This document shows, piece after piece, positions 1 through 12,900 of a stretch of DNA of 64,000 nucleotides. A model generated the notes under the pieces. It made no database searches and was not told where the DNA came from. It saw only the letters and a list, made by a program, of their open reading frames with translations. The position numbers were made by a program, and so were the translations under genes. The first letter of the stretch is position 1; the number at the start of each line of letters is the position of its first letter. The stretch comes from Pogonophryne albipinna (Eukaryota > Chordata > Actinopteri > Perciformes > Artedidraconidae): NCBI GenBank assembly GCA_028583405.1, contig CM053259.1, forward strand, positions 20,437,951 through 20,501,950, written 5' to 3'.

Positions 1-14
1 ATGCTACCCAGCAG
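1..14. other. Left flank of foldback element
   Basis: Too short to interpret. Confidence 0.3.
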
Positions 15-334
15 AGAGGCGAAGTCCCTCCCTTTCCGGGGGACCTCCATAGAATTACACATATGATGTTTGTCAATTTAAAAGATAATTTTGCAAGTTT
101 GTAGTCTTTCTAGTTGCATATTTTTCATAGTCTTATATTTCAACAGTTTTACGACAAACTGTGACTTTTTTGACATGGAAATTATTTTTTGAAATTGACA
201 AACATCATGTGTAATTCGTGGCACAATTCAAACGGGATCAAAAGATACGTTTTCTCTCTCAATTGACTTCAATACATACTTTTTCCGAAATAAGGTCTCA
301 TGGAGGTCCCCGGAAGGGGAGGGACTTCGCCTCT
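15..334. mobile_element. Foldback (MITE-like) element next to the SPIRE1 promoter
   Basis: The left end AGAGGCGAAGTCCCTCCC is the reverse complement of the right end GGGAGGGACTTCGCCTCT, and the match extends over about 38 bp to the CCGGGG/GGACCTCCAT part. An inner pair (GAATTACACAT, GATGTTTGTCAATTT) at about 53-97 and 171-213 extends the palindrome. An unpaired 82-bp stretch (214-295) sits only in the right arm. No target duplication is clear. No coding capacity. Confidence 0.65.
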
Positions 335-615
335 ATTAAAATGAACACACCTGATACCGGAAATTGTGTTAGCCTACAAAAATATCGATTTCCGCCCGCC
401 ACGAGTCCTGCGCAGTTAGCCGGCAGGCACTGAGACCACGCGGAACGTGCTGTCGGCTCGCTGTGGTGAACCGTCCGTTGGTTCTCTTCGTTCACACGGC
501 AGCGTAAAACAGCTGAGTAACGTCTTACTGCGTAGCTCAGCGACTCACTAATATTAATTCATATCTCCCTTTCGGATATTTTCTATCAAACGTTTGCGGT
601 TATAATGAGGTGAGG
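335..615 (+). promoter_or_regulatory. SPIRE1: SPIRE1 proximal promoter and 5' UTR
   Basis: This 280-bp gap is richer in CpG than the following intron, especially at 395-480, and lies directly before the start codon. No convincing TATA box is near, so a CpG-type promoter is likely. The transcription start cannot be placed. Confidence 0.4.
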
Positions 616-949
616 ATGGCTAAGCGACCGGGGACCGACGACGGGATGTTGCCTTCGCCGACCGCTCTCCGGGACATCGCAGCCGGGGACGTGAACATGG
701 AATGCGGCGACGGAGAGGCAGAGGTCTCCCTGGAAGAGATCCTGAAGCTGTACAGCCAGCCGATAAACGAGGAGCAGGCATGGGCAGTGTTTTATCAGTG
801 TGGTCGGACTTTAGCGCAGAAACATCGGAGGAAAAGCTCCAAGTCTACCGGGGCTTCACCCGTCTCCTATCCGAGGAAGATCGAGGGACCCGGGGATGTG
901 AGGATCGCCAGAGACGGGACTGTGAAACTGCGCTTTGAAGCTAGCACAG
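616..949 (+). CDS. SPIRE1: SPIRE1 exon 1: start and N-terminal KIND
   Basis: Encodes residues 1-111 and ends in phase 1 at ACAG|GTAAAC. The stretch [20 protein letters not shown] (residues about 42-61) is the hallmark start of the Spire KIND domain, which binds the FSI tail of FMN formins. The region before it (residues 1-38) is poorly conserved linker, as in other vertebrates. The upstream in-frame GTG at 610 is not needed. Confidence 0.93.
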
Positions 950-3900
950 GTAAACTAACCGAGAGCAGGTGTTACTCTTGTCTGGTTTGAGCTATTGCCA
1001 TCTCAACAGGCTGCTGTCAATGAAGCCTTTTTTCTTCACATCCCTCGCAGGCCAGAGGATCAGAGCATCCTTACAAAGAGGCCATATTGGTGTGGCTGTC
1101 CGCTTCCAGCCATGTGGTGAAATGTTTACGGACAGCACGATGCGGTTATTAAAAATACATCACATATCACCGCATAGCTGCTGGGGACCATGAAGACAAA
1201 GGGAGCTGTTTTGTCAATAATTGACGGACAGTTTTTGTTCTCGGAACATAATCCAATATTTTCATTTAAATGCATGTTATCTCTTCGTTTACTCGGGTGT
1301 GTTGCAGTGCTGGCTCGGGATGGCTGCTTGGTTGGGTTTGTTGCTCCTGCAGCGGTCGGTTAGCTACAGTAAACAATGAGCCATGTGATGGATTCAAACA
1401 GCAAAGCACCTTGGGCTCAGTCCAGAGCCAAGCAGTATAGCCATTAGCCAGCATATAGGCTACAGTGAAACATCTGGCAAAAATCCAAACACAAATAACT
1501 CTTATTACTGCCAACAGCCCCATAATATGTTATTGCGGACGGATGGCTACAATCACAGATAAGGGGGGAGGAGAGCAGGTGCTTTTTGTGGCCTGCAAGC
1601 ACCTGTGGGAGATTTGTTGTATGGGGTAACCATGCATATGGGCTCCATTTAATTGTGATCAATGAGTTTTGAGCTCCAGCTTTAAATTATAAACATTTAA
1701 AACTATAAGTCCATTGACAGAAACCTTTTCAAGCAACATTGCCATAATTTCAGCTGCCAGCTCTACAATGCTTGCATTTCAATTAATTTCAATGTAGCCT
1801 TAATATCCCAGGAGGGCACATCTGTTGCAGCATAAACAGAAAACATACTCTACATACAGCCAACAACAAAATCAATATCACCAACAAAAAACATACTAAA
1901 CATTATGGCAAAAAAGTGCAATGACCAACCATAGCTTGTGGGTTTTTATGATGGTAGGATGATAACCTTTTGGTTTTGTACCATTTGTTAACCAAAAAAG
2001 CTCTATGAAGACTATCTTCTATTATTATCTATTAAACTCAGTTGTAGCCCTATTGTACCTGGCAGCAGGCTATACCTATCCGACCTCTTGGGTAATTGTT
2101 ATATGATTCATGATATCTGAGGGAATTATCATTCTCACCACATTATTTTTGTTTTCATTTACATTTTTTTTTAAATGATCAAAGACCACCTGGTAACTTA
2201 TTAAAGCGGCCTCCAGCAGGAATATCTTAGTTCACCACTCCAGATGTACACAGCGCCTCAAAGCCCTTTAACTGCATTCCATTAATATGTGAGAGATAGC
2301 CGGGTGTGGGAGGAGGTGTGGCTGTCAATAAAGCCTGAGGCACCGAGGTTATATCTCATCTCTCCTGGGAACTTATTAGCCACCTTTCTTCTTATTTCCC
2401 CCTCCCCTGTGGAAACCCCCCCCTTACAATCCCTGTCTTTGGCTAACCTCTCAAACCAGCGCTCCCTCCTCTTAGGTGCTGTTTACACAAGAACGCAAAC
2501 GGTTGTATCCGCTACTTTTCTCTTTGTATAGCCGTTCGTTCACACAAGGCCGTAACGGAAACGCGGAAACGGACCCCGCAAACGATAAAGGGTCCCAAGG
2601 TGGATAGATCTGAAAACGGAACGCTCTGGGGGGCCAAACGGCTCAGTGTGTACGCCCTATACGATAGTTTCCTGATAACGATGAAGCCATAGCCCCACTT
2701 CTCCCCACCTCTGCTGCTCACTGCTGTAGCATGGTCAGTAGCTACTGCTACTGCTACTGACCATGCTACAGATGTTAGTGCAAAATCTACAGCTCCTCTA
2801 CCACAACCATCAGCAACAAGGACATGGCGAATTACATGAACTACATGTTGCTAAATCCACCGCGGGGCATAAACAGAAGGGCAACCATGCTCGGGGTTCT
2901 TCTTCGCTGCTTTTAGTGTATTTCGTGGCGCCACTTACAGGCCCGGTGTAGGTACCATATCTGCACGGCCTACCAAATCAGCACGGGGTCCGTTACGCTT
3001 ACTAATGACGTCACGCATTGGCTGTACGGCAACCCAAGAGGACATTTTACACGGCCAAATTCCGCAAAGAATATTAAAAAACAATCGACAGTGAATGTAT
3101 GTTAGTGGAACTGTGTCAGGAAAGTGAAGTGTTAATTAAGTAATGTTATTGAAGAACTGAAATGCATAAAATTGAAAGTTAATATCATATCCCTAGATAT
3201 GGTACTACAGCGTCTCCAGCGCTTTCGAGCGGTCTCGTGTGAACGGAATACTTTTTTGATATCGTATTCGGTTTGTTTGCGTTTCGTATGCGTTTGCGTT
3301 TACGTGTAAATGGGGTCTTAGCATATTCAGCCACCCAGTAATGTTTGCAGTGTGTGGAAATTACACTCTCAGTATAAACACATTTTGCCACTGTTGCTGA
3401 GAGTCTCGACACTTCTAAAAATAGAATAAATGTGATAGTTGGATGCACACACTTTAGAAGTATAACTGCAGACGAGTTTGGGAAATTATAAGTGGAGTCC
3501 TCTGCTGCTCCTGTGGGGAGTTGCTGAGGTATTTTGAGACAGCTTGGCCTTGTCCTGATTCTTATTAACTCTGGTGATGAGAGAGACGTGAGACCTATTA
3601 GGCTTTCGGTAGCTCTGTGGCAACTTTCAGAGGTTCCAGCAGAAAATCATTGCTTATGCAATTTACCTATTGCCTGGCACATGAGTCAGTGACAAGAACG
3701 CATTTTTTGGCAAGCACCCAGACCACCATGACTGGGGCTTTCAGGTCACTCCTCCTATCTTACTGCTTGTACCAAGATGTCATCTACAGCCAAACACTGC
3801 AGGAAGCGTGTATCACTGTAATGTTTGGCACATTTGTATCAGAAATGCAGTTAAACAGAGTCGGAGTAAGGTTTTTATTTAAGGCTAAATTGATGCACGA

Positions 3901-6900
3901 TGAACGCTGATGCTGCTGCAGGCAGATCAATTCAAATGGAGCACCGTGAAGAATATATTGACTCCCACTCTAGCTTGGAGAAGGGCCTGAATGAAGCCTT
4001 GATGCTGCATGAAGATGAGACATTTGTTTATCCCAAGAGTTTCAATGATTCATACCTACATTACAGTGCAGATAAAAGTTTGTGTTGCTTAAGTTTGGTG
4101 CACACAGTATTATAAATAGAATGTTATTCATACAGTTGTTAATAATGTCCTTGAAGCGGGTTAAATAAGGACAAAACATATCTTCGGTTGTGTCTTTTGT
4201 TCTTCATTGATTCGATTATAGTAGAGACTTCTCTTTAACCGTTTTTTATTCAGCAGCACAGCGGTTGATATTTTTTCTGAATGGGATAGTCTGGGCGACA
4301 CTGCTCACTGCTCCGAATATGCCCACTCTGATTTCCTCGCTGCAGGAGAGACGAGGCCAAGCCAATCCTTCTCTGCTTGGCTGGGACAAACAGAGGCCTC
4401 AGTGTTTTCCAAATGAGCGTTGGTGGAAGACTGTTTATTTTCCTCTCGTCTGTTAGCTGTAATTCAGTGAACTGAGCAGAACCGAAATATTATAGTATGT
4501 AACCTAAGCAGTTAGATTTGTACTATTGAACACTCAAACACTTCCTCCAATTGATGCAATTAAAACTGAACTGGCACCTATATTATCATTTAGAGATGAC
4601 ACATGTGGCCAAAGTGTCTTATTTATATGCAATGACCTAATTTTACACTCTGGTCCGTTGTCAAAGTCTGCAGATCTCTCTATCTATATGTACTTTCACC
4701 CCTGACGATACTCTTACCGGCAGTTACCCTGTCTTCCAAGTACAGCTGCATGATATGAGGAAAATATTCAATTTAATGTTGTTAAATATCAGGATCACAA
4801 TATTACTTGCTATATTAAACTCGACCCTTCTGCTGATTTCTATAGACTGCTGAAAATACAACACATTGCTTGTTCAATAAAAAAAGAAATGAACTGATTT
4901 CCAACATGTTTTATTGAACAAATTACACATTGAACTGAAAATAAAAGGAACCAATAAAAAAAGAAAAACATTTTATAGTATAGTTTTTATGTGCTACTGA
5001 TTACTTTCTTTTTACTAAAAAAACACACCATAGCAAAATCAGTCTGTTAGGAGCTGTTCAGGCAAGTTCATCGCTATTTCTACTATTGCTTATCAAAGCG
5101 TATGTATTTACTAAAACGAGAGCTTATCTGTGGACTATGGAAGCTCGTACATGGAAATCTAGACGTACAGGTGTGTCGGAACAGAAGATAAGATTGTCTA
5201 AGCTTTCGTTTTATCATTGTTCGATCGGTGAAAGAGAAACTTCAGGTTTTTCCAGTCTATTTAGGCTCCTGTGATTTGTTTTACAATGAATAGAGGGCAA
5301 TGTCTTTCTCCCGGTTGAAAAGGAACAGTCTTATCTACAACCAGCACCCAATGGCAGGTTTTGACACTTTGCCTCAGGCGGTGTGCAGTGACTGCAGAGA
5401 AAACATAATCATTTATTCACCAAGTTGTGTGAAGCACTTCCGCACAATTGTGCTTCTCAGCCCTGCTTGCATTAATTCTCTTCTCTTTTTGAAGTTTAAT
5501 ATTTTATGATATCTAACACTGTGTGAAGCATGTGTCCTCTCTGCATAATGAAAAAGAACACAATTGTACACAAATGATTCAGAGGGTGTGTTGGCACATT
5601 TAATAGCTGTCTTTATGGCTGTGGATAACCCTCTCCATTTTCTCTCGTTACAGATACATACCAACCGGCCCCGACGTCATTAGAGGTAAGTTTCACGTCA
5701 CAGTCTCCTTAGTCACTCTTCATTCCTGGTTTTTGGAAATGATAGTTTTCCTTTACAACAAGTGCTGGAAGAGCAGTTTTCTTTTAGTTGTTGAGTAGTT
5801 TTATTTCCCTCAAGATAAAGTATGCAGTATATAAAACCAAACTGGAATGTTAATTTATCATCAGATTTATTTTCGCTCCATAACTCATGCATTATTGACT
5901 TCACTTATGACAAAACAATTTCAGAAACAGTTTTCACAGCTTGCTCATCACTGAATCTAATAGTGAGCACAACAAGTGGGCTGGTGCAGCCACTGTGTCG
6001 CAATATTGTTGACCGTGGCCTTGAGAAAAACATCCTCTGAGCAAACGTACAAATCATTTTCATGAACTTTAACTCATTTATTAAGGCTGGTGAAAAGTGT
6101 TGGTAATCCTTATGTGTAGATTTTCTTTTCACGAATCGGTAGAAATCAGCTCGTTGTGTCCCATCAGTTCAGTCAAAATAAAAAAGTAGATATGGCACTG
6201 CTCACCGGCAAACTAAATATATTGATCACCTATCCAACTGTAGAGCTTGACAACATTTCAAGCATTAGTCCCAGTGTTTGAGCCCCTCACCTGCAAATAG
6301 CACTCTTTACTTTGTTCTATACTTATTGTGTTTGCTGCACTCAGGAGCAGAAGAGCACTTACAGAGAGCATTCATCAAATGCATTACTTTCTAAACTAAT
6401 ACACACTCATCACCAAGCCACATGAAGAGGTGTGTCCAGTGTCTGTTTGGCCAAGGTACACTGTTTAATCCTGGGAGGAGAAGTCTCTCTCTTCATTAGG
6501 TGTACTCAGACTAATTACACAGAGTTCTCTGTCCACTCCGAGCCGGCTGGTGTCCTTCATGTTTGACTTGTGCTTCATGTGATCACCGACATGCACAGTA
6601 TGTGTTTTTGCATGGCTTAGTTGGAAATGGAATTACTTCCCTCAGCTGACAGCCTTTCCCCTCTCCTCTTCTTCTTCTACTGCACTATTTTTTGCTTGTT
6701 CATACTGGGTGGCTCCCTGCCTCAATAGCTCTGCGTATGCCTTGTTACTGCAAATTAACAGGGTGTGTTTGCCTTGTTATTTGTTGGAAACACATCATGG
6801 GTTGCACAATGGCTATTTGTGAATCAGCATGACAATCCCACAGAATCGATCACATGGCAAAACCCTGACGACACACCTTGTTTATAACAGCAGCGACAGC

Positions 6901-9900
6901 GATGCTGGTGTGTTTTGCGTTTGTGTGTCATCAGGGCAAAAAGAACTTCTAGAAACGCCTAATGTATAGGGAACTACCACATATGCTGATTTGAGTACTT
7001 TGCCAAGTATTTATGTCTGTGGACAGATTTCGTATACAGCATACCATGCCGTATGCAGTCACAAAACATCACAGGTGTGTGGTTCAGATCAGATGAAGAT
7101 GGGTGTTGTCCAGGTAAGGGTGCTGGAATTCGCGAGGTTGCAAGTTTCCCCAGTTTAACACATTTTTACAAGTTGATGGGATTGATGGGTTAAGCAAATA
7201 TAGTCATGTGTGGGCTGGAGTCAATTGCTTGTTTTTTCAAATACATTTTTAGTCGCATACGCACAAAAAAAAGAAATGTTGACTTATCAGTCAATCCTAG
7301 ATGTTCGTCCAGACTCAAAAGTCTCAACAGCTTTTTCGTGGATTTCCATGAAAGATATTGCAGACATTAATCTTCCCCTAAGAATAAATCCTACTGATTT
7401 TTACAATGCCCTTACTTTTCCCATAGAGCCACCAGCGAGCTGATATTTAGTTTTTTTAGTGAAATGTCTCTCTTACATCATATTCTCTACACATATTGAA
7501 TGGACGACAATGTCATCTGTAATGACATTGCCGTCCACTTTGTTTCCTCAACCAAAATTATAAATAACTTGTGGTATGATCCGAAACCTTCAAACCGAAT
7601 GGCATTCCCAAAACTAATGGCATTGTGTTCACTTCTAATTAGCAAATATTAGCATGCTAAAGCAACATGGTGAACATGGTAAACTTTGTGCTACTGACCA
7701 AACACATGTCAGAAGTATTCTAATGATAGTCATGTTGGCATGCTTTAGTTATCAATTGGCCCAGCTGCCTCACAGCAGCGCCAAACACAACCCTGTGTAG
7801 ACCATAGTTTTGTTTCAATTTCCTTATTTGATTAGTGTTTTTTTTTTAGGTGTTCAATGTGATTTAATGTTCTGAGGACATTAGCGGGAACTATAAATTC
7901 ACCCTGGCGCTTTTCCATGACCTAATTGTGTTCAGGTTATTGGGAAAATTGATTTGGTGAACACAGCAACCCACACAAACACAGTTTTTAACTTTTGATT
8001 GATATAACACAGCAGTCCCCTCACATTTCAGCCAGCGTCCTGCGTCCCTCATGTTTTGGCGTGTGTTGTCTCAGTCCCTTGTGTATCGAGTCAGCCGACT
8101 TGTCAACCATCCAGTGTCACTCTCAAACCCTTCTCTGCTTCTGCACATGTCTTTGAGCTAATCACTATCTTGTGCTGAATGTACCCCTCCTACCTCACCA
8201 CAGAAGCTGTGTGGGGATAATCCTCAAAGTCAAACAAGTTTTGTTCCTTCACAAGTAAGAGTTTCTTTAAGATGCTCACTTGTCAACTTTGTTGCTAGAG
8301 GGAAATACTTCTTCAAAGAACCTATTTTTGGAAACTAGCATATTCTGTTGTAGCCTTAATGGCAAGCTTAACCCAGTTTGTCCTCAGTTGAAGTATGATG
8401 TCGTATCCTATTACAGCTTGAAGACAATTAGTTTTCCAGTATCATGCAAGAGGTAATGCCTTGGATTTTAGAATGGATCCTAATAGTTTTAGCTGTCAGT
8501 GAGGTAGAACATGGCATTTAATGTGCAGTCTCAAGGTTTATTATCAAAATAATATGATCCCCATAAAGTGCTGTTCACACAGACTTGTTTTGCCTTGCTT
8601 CAAATTCCAGATTTAATTTGGATCATCACACTCATTTAACTTCTTTCCATATGGTTAGATATATTCGGCTTAGATTCAGCAGAGTTGTGAATGTTTTTGC
8701 ATGGTAAACGTGTACATTACCGGCTTCCAAGCTGCAGCTGGTTGGGACTGCATGTGTGTACATGAGGCTTCTGTGTTTACTGTGTGTGTGTGTGTATGTT
8801 GTCTCCCTCCTCTCTTACACCAGCCACTGCAGGCTATGAGCTCTGTCTCTACAAAGACTGTTTTTTACCCTAGTCAGCTCTGACCTCAGACTGAACATTT
8901 CGAGAGCGAGAGACGTCATTTGTTTTCTTCTTTTGAATTTTTGATGATGGCTATAGCGTTTTTCTGAAGATTACTCTGTAAATAAGAGTGAATACAGGTA
9001 TCTTTATATTTGTAAACAAACAAGTGCAGGTTTTTTTAGTCTGATGGCTTTTGAGTCCAGTCCCCTGGAGTGATTGGCACCCGGTTTGATCCTGACATTA
9101 ACCAGACTGTTACTTCCTGCTTTTTATCCTAATCAATAATGGATTTCTGTGACATTGACAGTTTCACTTAAAAGCACCCCTGCGGCTCATGTTACAGCCC
9201 TCAAGGGTTACAATTCTGCCTATACAGGGATAATTGAGCAAGCACAAAACCACAAGAATGCAATTTATTGAGCCGTCTAAGCTATTTGAGTAAGGTATTC
9301 TATTCACAGAAAATCCATTTCTCATTTTCTTCTGGTCCAGACAGGCCTGAGGAATACATTGAACTTCCTCTTCAAGTTTGAGGTTATCATATATTTTGTC
9401 ACAAATATGTTCCAATGCTTGAAAGGAAGTCCTTTGTGTGGTTTTGGAATAAGATGTGTGGTCTCATGTTGAAAGACATTTTCTGTCCTCGTCTGTCCCA
9501 AAAGCAATATCAGATTTTAGATTTTGAGATTCACTGTGGGATTTTATTCTGACAGCATTGTAGGTCAAACTGATGGCTGTAACGGCAAACAAATAGTCGC
9601 TATAATGAAATAATCTTGGCTCCGTGTGTTGTTTTGGGAGGACATTTTTAGCATTACTATACAATAGTTGCTGTGTGCACCATGTATTGCTAAGACATTT
9701 TGTTATGAATATGTTTACCTGTATCTGAGAATCAGTTCTGCCATCTGATAACGTAAAAATAATGAACTGATGTCAGTGAACATGATATGAATGAGCAGCT
9801 TTGTGTTCTGACAACTATGAATAGTAATGCTTCAGCCTGGAGGATGCCGAGCAGCCGCTGCAGTGGAAGACCTCTAGATTTAGCTGTAGTTATGTAACCG

Positions 9901-12900
9901 TCTGTGTTGTGATGGCTTTACAACTGCAGCAAACGCTGAAGGCTGCTTAGCTGACTGTTTTGTGAACTCTGATGGTTACAGTGTTGCTTTGAGCTGCAAA
10001 TTCAAAGGCAAGAAGGTTATGTCAGGCTTTTTTCTGTAGTATGCAAGAATAAAGACTTTTGCTTTTAAATGAATAGGGATGGTACTTTTACAATGGAGTC
10101 TAGATAAGGGCTTCAGTTTTCAAGACACTTTAGCAATACTACTCTTCCAGACCTATCGTCAACTCTGTCTTTAATTTTAAGCCACCTGCGATAATGCAGC
10201 TCAGAGTATCAGTTATTCAGTTTTTTTATTGTGTATTCACCGACATCACAATGACATGACAACCAGTATCAGGGATTTGTCTAAAACGGGTAACAGGGGC
10301 GCTGCACTCTTACTTTCGGCCCTCATACCAAAATGTGTAAAGTGATGCCAGAAAACCATATTTCTGTTAGTCAGAAACTGTATCACTACTCCACAAATAT
10401 GAAAATCGTGTCAAATAAACCGTCAAACGGCATAGACAGCTTAATTTTTTTGCTAAGCTCCAACGTGGTGTTGTTTACGTCTGCGGCGCCATCTTGCATG
10501 TTTTCGTCATGTTCTCGCGAGGAATTGATATGTCTTGTATACAAGATCAGCGCCACAGTATTGCCCTCATACTATATTTTTCTAGAATAACCCCCTGAGT
10601 ATGAATTGCCAATTAATTAATGAAAAACTAGGAGTAATTGCACATTGCTGCAGCACATTAGCCTGTCTTTTCCATTCTCCTGTTTAAGTGCTAAAGGGCA
10701 CCCTTAGCATTTACACAAACGGCTCTTTCTTTGCCCATCTGCGTGCTGGTTGACTCACTGATGCTTTTCTCATCATGGTTGTTCTTGTTTGTCGAGCCAA
10801 ATTATACAACCAATGATATGTATTTATGCCTAATCCTTCAAGTAATCGTGTTTTTAATAACCTGACCTTACATTTTGCTCCAAAAGTAAATATACGGGCT
10901 CATAAGCTTCTCAGAGCTTTTCATTTATTAAATCTTAATCTAACCGGGGCACTCACATTCAGAATGAATCACTGTCCTAGGCAAGTTCTGGTCAAGAAAG
11001 CTGCACACACACAGTAATTGCACGAGTTTAAGCCTCACCAGGGACAGCATTTATACTCATGTGTGACCAAACGTGCTTGATAGCCTGTCTGAGCTGTCTG
11101 GCCTGAAAGCAGACCAAACATGTTTTTAATTATGTGACCCTCTTATTGTTTTTGGTCATCGTTTGCGTAGTGTACAGCTTGTCTCAACTGGTTAACTGAA
11201 AAAAACAGTCCTACTTGTATATATTTTATAAGCTATGTTGTACTGGCTATGCTTATTGGGAAATGGTCTAGCAGTGAAGATTTGATATTAAATGCAGCGT
11301 TCCTTCAGGGGACAAAGGTTAACTTATTCACAAGGGAAAATTCTCTTCCTATTTGTCATTGATTCTCAAGATGATGCCTGAGACTGAGTCTTCATGTGAG
11401 AACGACATTCTGCAGTATAACACAACTCAACTCATTGTTGGGAAACATGAGCATGAAGCACGTCTTGCCCCGGGCAATGATGTCAGACACGAGCTTATTC
11501 TCATTATTTGTTTGTGGAGCTTGATGAAAATGTTTTGGTTTGTTACACACACAACATATTTAGCTTTGACACCCAGATGACTCATCCTGCTACATTTCCC
11601 AAGAGGCATTTGAAAATGTAGGTGATATCCTGTGTTACCTGTGGTTGGCCAAGACCACGGGATGGGAACATATGAGTGTTTCACCGTGGCACGTCTCCAC
11701 CTCTCCTGGGTGGAGCCTGGTTTCAATTAGTGGTTTGCTGCCAAACATTTCTGCCTATGCCTGAAACCCAGCAGAAACCCAGCCGATTTCTGGCTGTCTT
11801 TCCCAACGTTTTTTTCCGCATACTTGTTTCCTTTTCTTCCTTCTCTGCTCTGACTTCTTGCCTCATTCCTCTGGGTCACAAGTCTTAAAAATGAGATTGT
11901 GACGTGTAATAAGATAACCTAGCTGTAATTCTTCCTCTTACCTGAGTGATTGAGCCATTGATACAGTACTCTCATTCCATCACACAAACTCATAAGGAAA
12001 TAAGTATTTTTTTGTGTTTCTGTTAGTATCCTAAGATACTGTTGTGTGGCTGTGAAGAAAAAAAAAAAAAAAAAAAAAATATATATATTATTATTATGAA
12101 GGGCAGACCATCTATTTTTTTTTTTTTTTTTTTTAGAAAGGGGCAGGTCACATAAGATTTTATTCTTCTCCCTGCTCCTTTTCGCTCAATGGTAGTCAAG
12201 TTTTGTGGCAATTATTGTACATTTTGTTTTGCGTACCATGAGCGGGACAAATAAAAATGAAATGAAATGAAATAAGGAACTTGATGTAATTCTTTGATAA
12301 GAAACGATGAGTGACCTAGTGGAGTTTCATTTATGAAAATTCAAGTCTTGCCAAGTTAAGTCTTGGCTGTCTGTGGTGCTTTAACCTTTTATATAATAAA
12401 CAAGATTATTGTACAGATTTCCTCAGATAGCTTAATGATTTATTCATATTAAGAAATTCTATACTGCCTGCTGTTGAACCGCTTGGCAGGTTGTTATTAT
12501 AAGGCATTTACGAGGGCAGGTACATTGGAAATAAATAAAATCTACCAATGTCTTTCCAGTAGAGAATTCAAAATCAAGTCTAATGCAACTGATCAAATTG
12601 ATCTGGCACCTTATTTACATTGAAGGACAAAATCTATTAATTTAAGGCAGTATGGCTATGTGTCGTTCAAAGGTTTATGATGCAGACGTGGTCCCCTGTA
12701 TTTGTTACCGGTTCCTGAACTAAACTTTATTTTTCAACACATTTCAAGTCCATTTTAACAGAAATAAATGACAACACAAAACATTGCGGTTCAAATCCTA
12801 TTCTATGCAACACATATACACGCACTAGTCAAGCCTCTCTAAACACAACAACAGCCAACAGGAATGTTTTCCCTGCATGCCTCTACGGCGTGTAACAGCC

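Larger units (their letters stand above)
950..5653 (+). other. SPIRE1: SPIRE1 intron 1
   Basis: Non-coding, 4.7 kb. Holds the hAT-like element at 2476-3315. The rest is AT-rich unique-looking sequence; the open frames in it have no coding look. Confidence 0.8.
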
